This document shows, piece after piece, positions 17,949-28,246 of a DNA stretch of 64,000 bases (position 1 is its first letter; the number at the start of each line of letters is the position of its first letter). This DNA comes from Rubrivivax sp. Its GTDB lineage: Bacteria > Pseudomonadota > Gammaproteobacteria > Burkholderiales > Burkholderiaceae_C. A model generated the notes under the pieces. It saw only the letters and a program-made list of their open reading frames with translations. It was not told the origin of the DNA and ran no database searches. The position numbers were made by a program, and so were the translations under genes. The stretch is from contig JAURZK010000109.1 of assembly GCA_030653505.1 (NCBI GenBank), positions 1 through 64,000 of the forward strand, written 5' to 3'.

Positions 17949-19133
17949 TCAGCGTTCGACGCGCAGCAGCTGCCCGTTGCCGCTGTCGGTCAACAGGTAG
18001 AGCCAGCCGTCGGGGCCCTGGCGCACGTCGCGGATGCGTTCGCGCAGCTCCCTGAGCAGTGCCTCGCGCGCCACCACGGTGTTGCCACTGAACTCGATGC
18101 GCCACAGCGCCTGCCCGGCCAGTGCGCCCATGAAGAGCTGGCCGCGCCACTCCGGGAAGCGGCTGCCGGTGTAGAAGACGAGGCCGCTGGGCGCAATGGA
18201 GGTCGGCACCCAGAAGCTCACGGGCAGCTCGAAGCCCGCGCCCGTGCTGGCGCCGCCCACCGGTGCGCAGGTGCCGACGGGCGAACCGTACTCGCAGCCG
18301 TGGCTCACCAGCGGCCAGCCGTAATTGGCGCCGCGGTGGACACGGTTGAGTTCATCGCCGCCCTGCGGGCCGTGTTCGGTGGCCCAGAGCTCACCGGTGC
18401 TGGGGTGCAGCGCCGCGCCCTGCACGTTGCGGTGGCCGTAGGACCAGGTTGTCGGCTGCGCGCCGCTGCGGCCGACGAAGGGGTTGTCGGGCGGCACGCT
18501 GCCGTCGCTGCGGATGCGCACGATCTTGCCGTGGCCCTGCGACAGGTCCTGCGCCTTGCCACGTTCGCTGTTCAACTGGCGGTCGCCCAGCGTGACGTAG
18601 AGCAGCCCGCCCGGCGCGACCACGATGCGGCCGCCGAAGTGGCCGGCGCTGGCGACCTTCGGCGCCTGCCGGTAGATGACCTGCCAGCCGGTGAGTGCCG
18701 TGGCGCTGGCATTCAGCAGTGCAGTGCCCACGGCCAGGCCGTTGCGGCCGGCCTCGGCGCCGCTGCCGGCTTCGGCGTAGCTGAGGAAGACGCGGCGCGT
18801 GCTGGCGAAGTCGGCCGCCGGCGCCACGTCGAAGAGTCCGCCCTGCCCCCGGGCATCCACTGCCGGCACGCCGGCGATGGCCGGCGACACGGTTCGGCCG
18901 TCGGCCGACACCAGCCGCAGCCGGCCCGGGCGTTCGGTGACGAGCATTCGACCGTCGGGCAGGAAGGCCAGGCTCCAGGGGTTGACCAGCCCGCTGGCCA
19001 GCGGCGTGGCGCGCAGCGGGCCGGCCGCGGCCGCCGGCGGCGTGGCCGCAATGGCTTCGTCGGCACCACCACCGCCACCGCACGCCGCCAGCACGGCCAC
19101 TGCAAGGATCGTCGTCGTTCGCTCCATGTCCAT
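17949..19133 (-). CDS. PQQ-dependent sugar dehydrogenase (glucose/sorbosone dehydrogenase family) lipoprotein
   Basis: Lipobox-like LAACGG; LVNPWSLAFLPDGRMLVTERPGRLRLV...GHFGGRIVVAPGGLLYVTLGDR...WATEHGPQGGDELNRVHRGANYGWPLVSHG. Confidence 0.9.
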   Translation of the reverse strand: MDMERTTTILAVAVLAACGGGGGADEAIAATPPAAAAGPLRATPLASGLVNPWSLAFLPDGRMLVTERPGRLRLVSADGRTVSPAIAGVPAVDARGQGGLFDVAPAADFASTRRVFLSYAEAGSGAEAGRNGLAVGTALLNASATALTGWQVIYRQAPKVASAGHFGGRIVVAPGGLLYVTLGDRQLNSERGKAQDLSQGHGKIVRIRSDGSVPPDNPFVGRSGAQPTTWSYGHRNVQGAALHPSTGELWATEHGPQGGDELNRVHRGANYGWPLVSHGCEYGSPVGTCAPVGGASTGAGFELPVSFWVPTSIAPSGLVFYTGSRFPEWRGQLFMGALAGQALWRIEFSGNTVVAREALLRELRERIRDVRQGPDGWLYLLTDSGNGQLLRVER

Positions 19134-19200
19134 CGCTCCATCTTCGCGCAGCCGCTGCGGCGCGCTGCAAGCCCGTGCAACCGCCGCGCCCGGGGTGGGG

Positions 19201-20958
19201 TCAAGCCGCGGCTTCCACCACCATCTGCACCCGCTGCCTGCCGTTCCATTCGTCCAGTGCCAGCCGGTAGGCCAGGCGCGCCTGTGCCGGCAAGGCTTCG
19301 GCATGGCCGAACCAGATCGCGTCGCGTTCCTGGCCGGCGTGACGCACACGCAGCTTCATGTGCTTTTCACCCACCAGGCGCTGCTGCAGCACCTGCACCT
19401 CGTCGCAGAAGACCGGCGCCTCGAAGCCCTGGCCCCAGACCTGCGCGTCGAGCACGGCCACGGTCTGCGGGTTGAACCACTCCAGCGCCAATGGGCCGTC
19501 GGTACGCAGCGTGCGTGTGAGCGTGGCGCGGTCGAGCCACTCCTCGGCGACGCGCTGCAGTGCGTCGCCGAACACCGCCACGGCGCCCTCCAGCGCGCCC
19601 AGTGTGCAACCCGCGGCCATCGCATGGCCACCGAAGCGCAGCAGCAGCCCGGGGTGGCGCTTGGCCACGAGGTCGAGCGCGTCGCGCAGGTGGAAGCCGG
19701 GGATGCTGCGGCCCGAACCCTTCAGCCGCCCGTCGACGCCGCGCGCGAAGACGAAGGCGGGGCGGTGCAGTTGGTCCTTGACGCGGCCGGCCACGATGCC
19801 GACCACACCTTCGTGGAAGCTCTCGTCGAACAGCGTCACGGCCGGCGGCACGGCAACCGCGTCGTCGCTGCCGTCGGGCGCCGCGAAGGCCTGGAGCGTG
19901 CGTTCGGCCAGTTCACGCATGCCGCCTTCCACTTCGCGGCGCTCGCGGTTGATGGCGTCGAGCTGCGCGGCCAGTTCGGCGGCGCGCGAGGGGTCGTCGG
20001 TGAGCAGGCATTCGATGCCGAGTGTCATGTCGGCCAGCCGCCCGGCGGCGTTGATGCGCGGGCCGAGCGCAAAGCCGAAGTCGAAACCCGCGGCGCGCGC
20101 CGGCTCGCGCGACGCCGCCTGGAACAGCGCCGCCAGGCCCGGCTGCATGCGGCCGCTGCGCACACGTTTCAGGCCCTGCGCCACCAGGCGGCGGTTGTTG
20201 GCGTCGAGCTTGACCACGTCGGCGACGGTGCCCAGCGCGACGAGGTCGAGCAGGCTGTCGAGCTTGGGCTGCGCGGCCGCCGTGTAGGCGCCGCGCGCAC
20301 GCAGTTCGGCACGTGTGGCCAGCAGCACGTAGAACATGACACCCACGCCGGCCAGCGCCTTGCTGGCGAAGTTGCAGTCGGGCTGGTTGGGGTTGACGAT
20401 GACGTCGGCGTCGGGCAGCGAGACCAGACCGTCGACGAGCGCCGGCAGGTGGTGGTCCGTCACCAGCACCTGCATGCCGCAGGCGCGGGCATGCGCCACG
20501 CCGGCATGGCTGGCGATGCCGTTGTCCACCGTCACCAGCACCTGTGGCGGGCCGTTGTGGTGCGCCCGGGCCAGCTCGACGATGGGCGGCGTGAGGCCGT
20601 AGCCGTGCACGGCGCGGTCGGGCACCACGTAGCCCAGGGTGGATGGTGCCGCACCCAGCAGTGCCAGGCCGCGCAGCGCCACGGCGCAGGCGGTGGCGCC
20701 GTCGCAGTCGTAGTCGGCGACCACGCACAGGCGTCTGCCCGCGGCGATGGCGTCGGCAAGCAGGCGGCCGGCGTCGGCAGCGCCCTTCAAGGTGTCGGGC
20801 GGCAGCAGGCGGGCCAGGCTGTCATCGACTTCGTGGACCTCGCGCACGCCGCGTGCGGCCAGCAGGCGCGCCAGCAGCGGGTGCACGCCGGCCTGTTCGA
20901 GCGCGTAGCTCACGCGTGGCGGCACGTCGCGCTGCAGAAGTTGCGGGCCGGCACTCAC
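19201..20958 (-). CDS. recJ: Single-stranded-DNA-specific exonuclease RecJ
   Basis: VVADYDCDGATACAVALRGL...VTVDNGIASHAGVAHARACGMQVLVTDHHLPA (DHH/DHHA1); GTG start at 20958. Confidence 0.95.
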   Translation of the reverse strand: MSAGPQLLQRDVPPRVSYALEQAGVHPLLARLLAARGVREVHEVDDSLARLLPPDTLKGAADAGRLLADAIAAGRRLCVVADYDCDGATACAVALRGLALLGAAPSTLGYVVPDRAVHGYGLTPPIVELARAHHNGPPQVLVTVDNGIASHAGVAHARACGMQVLVTDHHLPALVDGLVSLPDADVIVNPNQPDCNFASKALAGVGVMFYVLLATRAELRARGAYTAAAQPKLDSLLDLVALGTVADVVKLDANNRRLVAQGLKRVRSGRMQPGLAALFQAASREPARAAGFDFGFALGPRINAAGRLADMTLGIECLLTDDPSRAAELAAQLDAINRERREVEGGMRELAERTLQAFAAPDGSDDAVAVPPAVTLFDESFHEGVVGIVAGRVKDQLHRPAFVFARGVDGRLKGSGRSIPGFHLRDALDLVAKRHPGLLLRFGGHAMAAGCTLGALEGAVAVFGDALQRVAEEWLDRATLTRTLRTDGPLALEWFNPQTVAVLDAQVWGQGFEAPVFCDEVQVLQQRLVGEKHMKLRVRHAGQERDAIWFGHAEALPAQARLAYRLALDEWNGRQRVQMVVEAAA

Positions 20959-21884
20959 AGCGTCTCCATCAGGGCGGGTGGTGAAGGCCGTTTCAGCAGC
21001 GCGCGGGCGCGGCGCATCAGGCTGCCTGGCGCTGCTTCGAGACGCACCCAGGCACGTTCGCCGCACAGCGTCAGCGCGGCGGGATGTTCGGTCGCTGCGC
21101 ACTCGCGCAGCTTCGCCAGCGGGCCGTCGTCCAGGGTGTCCCAGGCCTTGACCCACGCCGCCCAGTCGTCGGCGAGCGCGGGGCCGCGCAGGCGTTCGTC
21201 GACCTGCGGCGCAACGCCGGTCTCGGGCTGGGTCGGGCCGCAGCCGCTGAGCCAGAAGGAGTTCACCGGCAGCAAGCCGCGCGCCACGCGGTCGTCGTTG
21301 ATCGGGTGGTTGTAGAGCAGCATCTGCACCTCGCTCTGCAGGCGTCGCAAGGCCCGCGCGGCCGGATCCTTGCCCAGCCAGGCGTCGACGTTGCGGCCGA
21401 CCACACGGTCGAGCGACGCGGTGGCCAGCGTGGCCAGGCTCTCGTGCGCGAGGTACCAGCGCTGCGGTGCGCCGTAATGCAGCGCGTAACCCTCGCTCAG
21501 GAAGAGCGGCAGCACGGCGGCGAAGAGCGCACGCGAGGTGCTGTCGTCGAGCATCAGCGTGGCCGGGTCGAGCAGGCTGATTTGCTCCGTGCCCAGGTGC
21601 CAGTGCACAGGCGTCAGCAGGCCCCAGGACAGGTCGCCGGGTTCGATGCCGTCGGCCCGCGCCGCGCGCGCCGCCCAGGGCAGTTGGCCGCTGCCACCCT
21701 GCCAGCCCAGCGCCAGTGCCAGCGCCCGCTCGTGCGGCGGCGACAGGCTCCACTCGTCGGCTTCGTCGCGCTGCACCTCGGCCCAGCGCGCCATCAGCCA
21801 GCGCAGGTTGGGCAGCGTCAGCGAGGCGGCGGCCTGGCGGCCCGCTTCGGACAGCGGCGCCGCGAAGGGGATCAGCAGGTGCAT
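20955..21884 (-). CDS. Conserved hypothetical protein (RpfE/phosphoglycerate-mutase-like annotation in related genomes, uncertain), coupled to recJ
   Basis: MHLLIPFAAPLSEAGRQAAASLTLPNLRWLMARWAEV...; 4-bp overlap with recJ. Confidence 0.7.
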   Translation of the reverse strand: MHLLIPFAAPLSEAGRQAAASLTLPNLRWLMARWAEVQRDEADEWSLSPPHERALALALGWQGGSGQLPWAARAARADGIEPGDLSWGLLTPVHWHLGTEQISLLDPATLMLDDSTSRALFAAVLPLFLSEGYALHYGAPQRWYLAHESLATLATASLDRVVGRNVDAWLGKDPAARALRRLQSEVQMLLYNHPINDDRVARGLLPVNSFWLSGCGPTQPETGVAPQVDERLRGPALADDWAAWVKAWDTLDDGPLAKLRECAATEHPAALTLCGERAWVRLEAAPGSLMRRARALLKRPSPPALMETL

Positions 21885-22020
21885 GCCGGCATTATCCCGG
21901 CGCCTCATGGAAGGGCCTGCCGAGCCCACCGGCCCCGCCACGCCTGCGGTCGGTACGGCACCGCACCGGTCGCGGCGATGCCGTCCGTTAGCATCCGCCA
22001 CCCATGACCTCGACGCCCCC

Positions 22021-23266
22021 ATGAACCTGCCCTACGAGTGGCACATCGGCTGGCGCTACACACGCGCCGGCCGCGCGGGCCGACGCAACGGCTTCATCAG
22101 CTTCATCAGCGGCGTCTCTATGCTCGGCATCGCTTTAGGCGTGGCCGCGCTGATCATCGTGCTGAGCGTGATGAACGGCTTCCAGAAGGAAGTGCGCGAC
22201 CGCATGCTGAGCGTCATCGCACATGTCGAGGTCTTCGACGCCGCCGGCGGCGCGCTGCCCGACTGGCGCGCCACCGCCGCTGCCGCGCAACGCGACACGC
22301 GTGTCATCGGCGCCGCGCCCTACGTGGCCGCGCAGGCGCTGGTGGGGCGCGGCGACGACCTGCGCGGTGCCGTCGTGCGCGGCATCGAGCCGGCCGAGGA
22401 AGCCAAGGTCACCGACCTGGCGCGCACCCAGGGTGCCACCTTCGCGCTGCTGAAACCGGGCGAGTGGAACATCGTCGTCGGCGCCGAACTGGCGCGGCTG
22501 ATCGGCGCGCGCATCGGCGACAAGATCACGCTGGTCGCGCCCGGCGGCCAGGTGACACCGGCCGGTGTGGTCCCGCGCCTGAAGCAGCTCACGCTGGTCG
22601 GCACCTTCGAGGCCGGGCACTACGAGTACGACAGCGCGCTGGCGCTGATCCACGTCGACGATGCGGCGCGCCTCTTCCGTGTCGAAGGCCCCACGGGCGT
22701 GCAACTGCGCCTGGCCGACGTGCACACGGCGCGCACGGTTGCCGCCGCGCTGACACAGAGCCTGGGGCCCGACGTCATCGTGCGCGACTGGACGCGCACC
22801 AACCGCAACTGGTTCGACGCCGTGCAGATCGAGAAGCGGCTGATGTTCATCATCCTCACGCTCATCGTCGCCGTGGCGGCCTTCAACCTCGTCAGCACGC
22901 TGGTGATGACGGTGACCGACAAACGCGCCGACATCGCCATCCTGCGCACCCTCGGCGCCAGCCCGCGTTCGATCATGGGCATCTTCATGGTGCAGGGCGC
23001 CACCAGCGGCATCATCGGCACGCTGGGTGGCTGCGCCCTGGGCCTGCTGGTGGCCTTCAACATCGACGTCATCGTGCCCGCGATGGAACGCGCACTGGGC
23101 GTGGCCTTCCTGCCCGGCAGCATCTACGTCATCAGCCGCATGCCCAGCGAGCCGATGGCGGCCGACATCGTGCCGGTGCTGGTGATCTCGCTGCTGCTGT
23201 CCTTCGTGGCCACGATCTACCCGAGCTGGCGCGCCAGCCGCGTCAACCCGGCCGAGGCGCTGCGGT

Positions 23267-23274
<8 letters not shown>
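22021..23274 (+). CDS. lolC: Lipoprotein-releasing ABC transporter permease LolC/LolE
   Basis: [60 protein letters not shown]; FtsX-like C-terminus. Confidence 0.93.
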
Positions 23275-23992
<718 letters not shown>

Positions 23993-23997
23993 ACGAG

Positions 23998-24085
23998 GCC
24001 CCCAAGCTCGCTGGCGCTCGCTACCCCCCGGGGGGCCGTCCGCCAACGGCGCGGCAGAGCCGGTTCCGTGGCGGGAAGCCTGGTG
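23998..24085. repeat. REP-like intergenic repeat, copy B
   Basis: gaggcccccaagctcgctggcgctcgctaccccccggggggccgtcc; same pattern as copy at 7798. Confidence 0.55.
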
Positions 24086-24140
24086 GGGACTCTGCAGCGC
24101 ATGCAGTGCGTGCGCGAGAGCCGCTTCCTACAATGGGCTC

Positions 24141-25004
24141 GTGCTCCTGCTCAACGCCGACCTCCACTGCCACAGCAACGTCTCTGACGGCACCCTCACC
24201 CCCGAAGCGCTGGCCGCACGTGCGCACGCCAACGGCGTCGATCTCTGGGCGCTGACCGACCACGACGAACTCGCCGGCCAGCGCCGGGCGCGAGACACAG
24301 CGCTGGGCCTCGGCATGGCCTACCTGACCGGCACCGAGATTTCGGTCAGCTTCGCGGGCCAGACGGTGCACATCGTCGGCCTCGGTTTCGACGACGAGGA
24401 CGAAGAATTGAACGCCGGCCTGGCGGCCACCCGTGGTGGGCGCCTGCAGCGCGCGCACGACATGGCCGCCGGGCTGGCCAAGGTGGGCATCCACGGCGCC
24501 TTCGAAGGCTCGTTGCGCTACGTCGGCAACCCCGAGCTCATCTCGCGCACCCACTTCGCGCGTTTCCTGGTGGAAAGCGGCGTGTGCCCAGACACCCACA
24601 GCGTCTTCCGCCGTTACCTCACCGAAGGTCACCCGGGTTACGTGCCGCACCGCTGGGCAACGCTGGGCGATGCGGTGCGCTGGATCACCCAGGCTGGCGG
24701 CGTGGCCGTCATCGCGCACCCGGGCCGGTATCGCTTCACCCCGACAGAGGAGTACGCGCTCTTCACCGAGTTCATCGCCCACGGCGGCCAGGGCGTCGAG
24801 GTGATGACGGGCAGCCACAGCGCTGCCGAGCACATCCGCTACGCCGACACGGCCATCGAGTTCGGCCTGTGCGCCTCGCGCGGCAGCGACTTCCATGCCC
24901 CGGGCGAAAGCCGCACCGAACTGGGCAGCCTGCCCGACCTGCCGGGCAGGCTGCAGCCGGTGTGGGAGGTGCTGGCGCCGCGTGTGCAGCGCGCCGCCGG
25001 TTGA
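24141..25004 (+). CDS. PHP domain protein (3',5'-nucleoside bisphosphate phosphatase / RNase AM type)
   Basis: NADLHCHSNVSDGTLTPEALAARAHANGVDLWALTDHDEL; GTG start. Confidence 0.88.
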   Translation: MLLLNADLHCHSNVSDGTLTPEALAARAHANGVDLWALTDHDELAGQRRARDTALGLGMAYLTGTEISVSFAGQTVHIVGLGFDDEDEELNAGLAATRGGRLQRAHDMAAGLAKVGIHGAFEGSLRYVGNPELISRTHFARFLVESGVCPDTHSVFRRYLTEGHPGYVPHRWATLGDAVRWITQAGGVAVIAHPGRYRFTPTEEYALFTEFIAHGGQGVEVMTGSHSAAEHIRYADTAIEFGLCASRGSDFHAPGESRTELGSLPDLPGRLQPVWEVLAPRVQRAAG

Positions 25005-25017
25005 AGAAAGCCAGGTA

Positions 25018-25289
25018 CTAACCCGAATCCGGGTTATACTGTGAGGCTGGCCTGGGTGTTGATACCGACAAACAGGCCGTTCGTTCATCCCCTTCGGCCT
25101 CTTGCCACTCAAGCCCAGACCTGTCGGTCGCAGCTGCGGTGCGCTTCTCACGGGTCGGCGGCGATGCCGTCGCACGACCTTCCGGCCCGTCCATTCAGAC
25201 ACCCAGGGCCGGGAAACCTACGCGACTTCACCTTGTGTGTCCCATCTGGGACGCATTGGCATGCCTTTGTGTGCCCAGAGAGAGTACCG
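25018..25289 (+). promoter_or_regulatory. Putative promoter and structured long 5' leader of rhlE
   Basis: Possible -10 TATACT (25035-25040); hairpin GTCCCA-TC-TGGGAC and paired segments ACCGACA/TGTCGGT before start codon. Confidence 0.4.
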
Positions 25290-26636
25290 ATGAGTTTCGA
25301 GAGCCTGAACCTGAACGAAGTGCTGACGCGCGCCCTGAGCGCCGCCGGCTACACCGAACCCACCGAAGTGCAAGCCGCGGCCATCCCGGCGGCGCTGGCC
25401 GGCAAGGACCTGATGGTCAGCAGCCGCACCGGCAGCGGCAAGACGGCCAGCTTCGTGCTGCCGGCGCTGACGCGTATCCTGGCCCAGCGCGAGCAGGCCG
25501 CCGCCGAACGCAAGGCCACCGGCCCGGCGAATGCGCAGGGCAATGGCCCGCGCGTCACGCCCTTCAGCAACGCCACCCGCGGCCCGCGCATCCTGGTGCT
25601 GGCCCCGACGCGTGAACTCGCCATGCAGGTGTCCAAGGCCGCCAGCGACTACGGCCGTTTCGTGCCCGGCCTGCGTGTGGCCACCGTCGTCGGCGGCGTG
25701 CCCTACGGCGCGCAGCTCGCCGCGCTGCGCGGCCCGCTGGACATCCTGATCGCCACCCCCGGCCGCCTCATCGACCACCTCGGCTCGGGCAAGTGCCAGC
25801 TCGGCAACGTCGAGATGCTGGTGCTCGACGAAGCCGACCGCATGCTCGACATGGGCTTCATCGACGACATCCGTCTCATCGTGGATGCCACCCCGAAGCA
25901 GCGCCAGACGGCGATGTACAGCGCCACGTTCAGCGGCACCGTCGGCCGCCTGGCCGCCGACCTGCTGCGCGACCCGCTGCGCATCGAAGCCAGCTCGCAG
26001 ACCGAAGGCCATGCCGACATCGAGCAGCGCCTGCACTGGGCCGACGACTTCGAGCACAAGAACGCGCTGCTCGACCACATCCTGACCGAGCGCAGCATGG
26101 AGCAGGCCGTGGTCTTCACGAGCACGCAGCGCGACGCCGACTGGCTGGCCGACCGCCTGCACGACATGGGCCACAGCGTGGCCAGCCTGCACGGCGGCAT
26201 GCCGCAGGGCCGCCGCACGCGTGTGCTGCAGGGCCTGCGCAGCAAGCACCTGCGTGTGCTGGTGGCCACCGACGTGGCCGCGCGCGGCATCGACGTGCCC
26301 AGCATCAGCCACGTCATCAACTACGGCCTGCCGATGAAGGAAGAGGACTACGTGCACCGCATCGGCCGCACCGGCCGTGCGGGCCGCGCCGGCCTGGCCG
26401 TCACGCTGGCCGAGCGCCGCGACAGCGGCATGATCCACCGCATCCAGCGCTACACCACGCAGCGCATGCCGGTGGCCACCATCGTCGGTCTGGAACCCAA
26501 GCGCGCCGAGCCGCCGAAGCCTTTCGACCGTCCGTTGCGCCCGGCCGGCAAGAGCTTCGGCCCGCGCCCGGCCGGCAAGGCCTTCAAGCCTGCGGGCAAG
26601 ACCTTCAGCAAAGCGGGCCCGCGCCCGGCACGCTGA
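25290..26636 (+). CDS. rhlE: DEAD/DEAH-box ATP-dependent RNA helicase RhlE-like
   Basis: MSFESLNLNEVLTRALSAAGYTEPTEVQAAAIPAALAGKDLMVSSRTGSGKTASF...VLDEADRMLDMGF...HRIGRTGRAGR; PAGK-rich tail. Confidence 0.93.
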   Translation: MSFESLNLNEVLTRALSAAGYTEPTEVQAAAIPAALAGKDLMVSSRTGSGKTASFVLPALTRILAQREQAAAERKATGPANAQGNGPRVTPFSNATRGPRILVLAPTRELAMQVSKAASDYGRFVPGLRVATVVGGVPYGAQLAALRGPLDILIATPGRLIDHLGSGKCQLGNVEMLVLDEADRMLDMGFIDDIRLIVDATPKQRQTAMYSATFSGTVGRLAADLLRDPLRIEASSQTEGHADIEQRLHWADDFEHKNALLDHILTERSMEQAVVFTSTQRDADWLADRLHDMGHSVASLHGGMPQGRRTRVLQGLRSKHLRVLVATDVAARGIDVPSISHVINYGLPMKEEDYVHRIGRTGRAGRAGLAVTLAERRDSGMIHRIQRYTTQRMPVATIVGLEPKRAEPPKPFDRPLRPAGKSFGPRPAGKAFKPAGKTFSKAGPRPAR

Positions 26637-26652
26637 GCCTTCTGCCGCAATG

Positions 26653-26678
26653 AAAAAGCGCCCCGCGGGGCGCTTTTT
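26653..26678. terminator. Bidirectional rho-independent terminator between rhlE and the convergent FKBP gene
   Basis: Perfect palindrome aaaaagcgccccgcggggcgcttttt with A/T tracts on both sides. Confidence 0.92.
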
Positions 26679-26750
26679 TTGGTTTCGACATCACATCGCT
26701 GTGCGATATGCGTCTTCACCGCAGCGCAAGCGCTGTCCTCTGCGCCGGTT

Positions 26751-27107
26751 TCAGACGCCGATCAGGTCGACCTCAAAAACAAGGGTCGCGTTGGGCGGAA
26801 TGACGCCGCCGGCGCCGCGGGCGCCGTAGCCCAGTTCGGCCGGGATCGTCAGCACCCGCGTGCCGCCGACCTTCATGCCCTGCACACCTTCGTCCCAGCC
26901 GCGGATGACCTGGCCTTCGCCCAGGCCGAAAGCGAACGGCTGGCCGCGGTCCTTGCTGGAATCGAACTTCTTGCCGCGTGTATTGGCGGCGGTGGGGTCG
27001 TAGAGCCAGCCGGTGTAGTGCACGCGCACACGCTGGCCGGCTTTCGCTTCGTCGCCGCTGCCGACGGTGGTGTCTTCGTACTGCAGGCCCGAGGGGGTGG
27101 TGGTCAT
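26751..27107 (-). CDS. FKBP-type peptidyl-prolyl cis-trans isomerase
   Basis: GLQYEDTTVGSGDEAKAGQRVRVHYTGWLYD...FDSSKDRGQPFAFGLGEGQVIRGWDEGVQGMKVGGTRVLTIPAELGYG. Confidence 0.95.
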   Translation of the reverse strand: MTTTPSGLQYEDTTVGSGDEAKAGQRVRVHYTGWLYDPTAANTRGKKFDSSKDRGQPFAFGLGEGQVIRGWDEGVQGMKVGGTRVLTIPAELGYGARGAGGVIPPNATLVFEVDLIGV

Positions 27108-27191
27108 GTTCGATCACTGGAGGGTGGGAAGGGCGCAATGATGCCAGTCCGGCGGCCACAGGCAGGCGGGGCAGGCGCCGCCTGCCCTCGT

Positions 27192-27623
27192 TCACTCGGC
27201 CGCTGCCTCGCGGCCCGCGTCGCGCCGGCGCCGGTCCAGGGCCCCGGCGGCAGCGGCCTTCAGCAGCTTCTGGAAAGTCGGGCATTGCGCATGACTGGGT
27301 GCAGGACAGGCCGCCGCGTGCCGCAGCCCGCGACTCATGGCGCGCAACTGCCTGACCTGGGTGTCGATCTCGTCGGCCTTGGCCGCCAGCAACTTGCGGT
27401 CGATGTTCGGCCCGCCGTTGGGCGCGAGCATCGATTGGATTTCGTCCAGCGTCAGCCCGGCAGCCTGGCCTAGCGCGATCAGCGCAAGCTGATCCAGCAC
27501 ACCCGGCGCGAACCGACGCCGGATGCCCGCCGGGCCGACCGACGCAATGAGACCCCGCCGTTCGTAGTAGCGCAGGGCCGACGCAGCGACGCCGGCGCGT
27601 CGGGAGACTTCGGCAATGTCCAT
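27192..27623 (-). CDS. MerR family transcriptional regulator
   Basis: MDIAEVSRRAGVAASALRYYERRGLIASVGPAGIRRRFAPGVLDQLALIALGQAAGLTLDEIQ; Cys pair AACPAPSHAQCPTF near C-terminus. Confidence 0.92.
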   Translation of the reverse strand: MDIAEVSRRAGVAASALRYYERRGLIASVGPAGIRRRFAPGVLDQLALIALGQAAGLTLDEIQSMLAPNGGPNIDRKLLAAKADEIDTQVRQLRAMSRGLRHAAACPAPSHAQCPTFQKLLKAAAAGALDRRRRDAGREAAAE

Positions 27624-27638
27624 GAGCGTCGAATGTCC

Positions 27639-27669
27639 TTGACTTGAAGTTGACTTCAACTTCTATGCT
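27639..27669 (+). promoter_or_regulatory. MerR-type promoter: -35 TTGACT, 19-bp spacer containing dyad TTGAAGT-TG-ACTTCAA, -10 TATGCT
   Basis: Read directly; spacing and dyad are hallmarks of MerR-family controlled promoters. Confidence 0.75.
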
Positions 27670-27709
27670 GACTTCCATTGCCCCACCCGTCAAGACCGAA
27701 GGAACCTCG

Positions 27710-28204
27710 ATGCACACACTTTCCACACTGCCCCACGCTGTCATCGTCGGCGTCGGTGCGACGGCGCTGATGGACATCTGGTTGCTGCTGCTGCAGCGCG
27801 CCGGCGTCCCGACGATGGACTTCGCATTGCTGGGGCGCTGGGTCGGCCACCTGTGCCACGGCCAGTTCGCGCACGACGCCATCCGGCGTGCACCCGCGAT
27901 ACGCGGCGAGCGGACCCTGGGCTGGCTGACGCACTACGTCGTGGGCATCGTGTTTGCCGCCATGCTGGTGGCCCTGCAGGGTGAACTCTGGCTGCACAAG
28001 CCGTCCTTGCTACCGGCCCTGGCGTGGGGCCTGGCCACGGCGGCAGCGCCACTGCTGCTGCTGCAACCGGCGATGGGTGCGGGCATCGCATCGTCGCGGA
28101 CCCCGGCGCCACTGAAGAACGGCCTGCGCAGCCTCGTCAACCACGCCGTCTTCGGCCTCGGCCTGTTCGTCAGCGCAAGCACCGTGGCCGCGCTGACGGC
28201 CTGA
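27710..28204 (+). CDS. DUF2938-like membrane protein
   Basis: MHTLSTLPHAVIVGVGATALMDIWLLLLQRAGVPTMDFALLGRWVGHLCHGQFAHDAI...; several TM segments. Confidence 0.75.
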   Translation: MHTLSTLPHAVIVGVGATALMDIWLLLLQRAGVPTMDFALLGRWVGHLCHGQFAHDAIRRAPAIRGERTLGWLTHYVVGIVFAAMLVALQGELWLHKPSLLPALAWGLATAAAPLLLLQPAMGAGIASSRTPAPLKNGLRSLVNHAVFGLGLFVSASTVAALTA

Positions 28205-28246
28205 GCCTGCGGCGATCCATGTTCCACCCCCAACTTGCTCGAAACC

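Noticed and set aside
18799-21315. 838-aa plus-strand ORF opposite recJ and its upstream gene
   Set aside because: Antisense to clear homologues; composition (Arg/Ala/Gly/His-rich) typical of shadow ORFs in ~70% GC DNA.
25041-25289. N-terminal extension of RhlE in the 531-aa ORF
   Set aside because: The conserved helicase N-terminus starts at MSFESLNLNEVL (25290); upstream is better explained as leader RNA.
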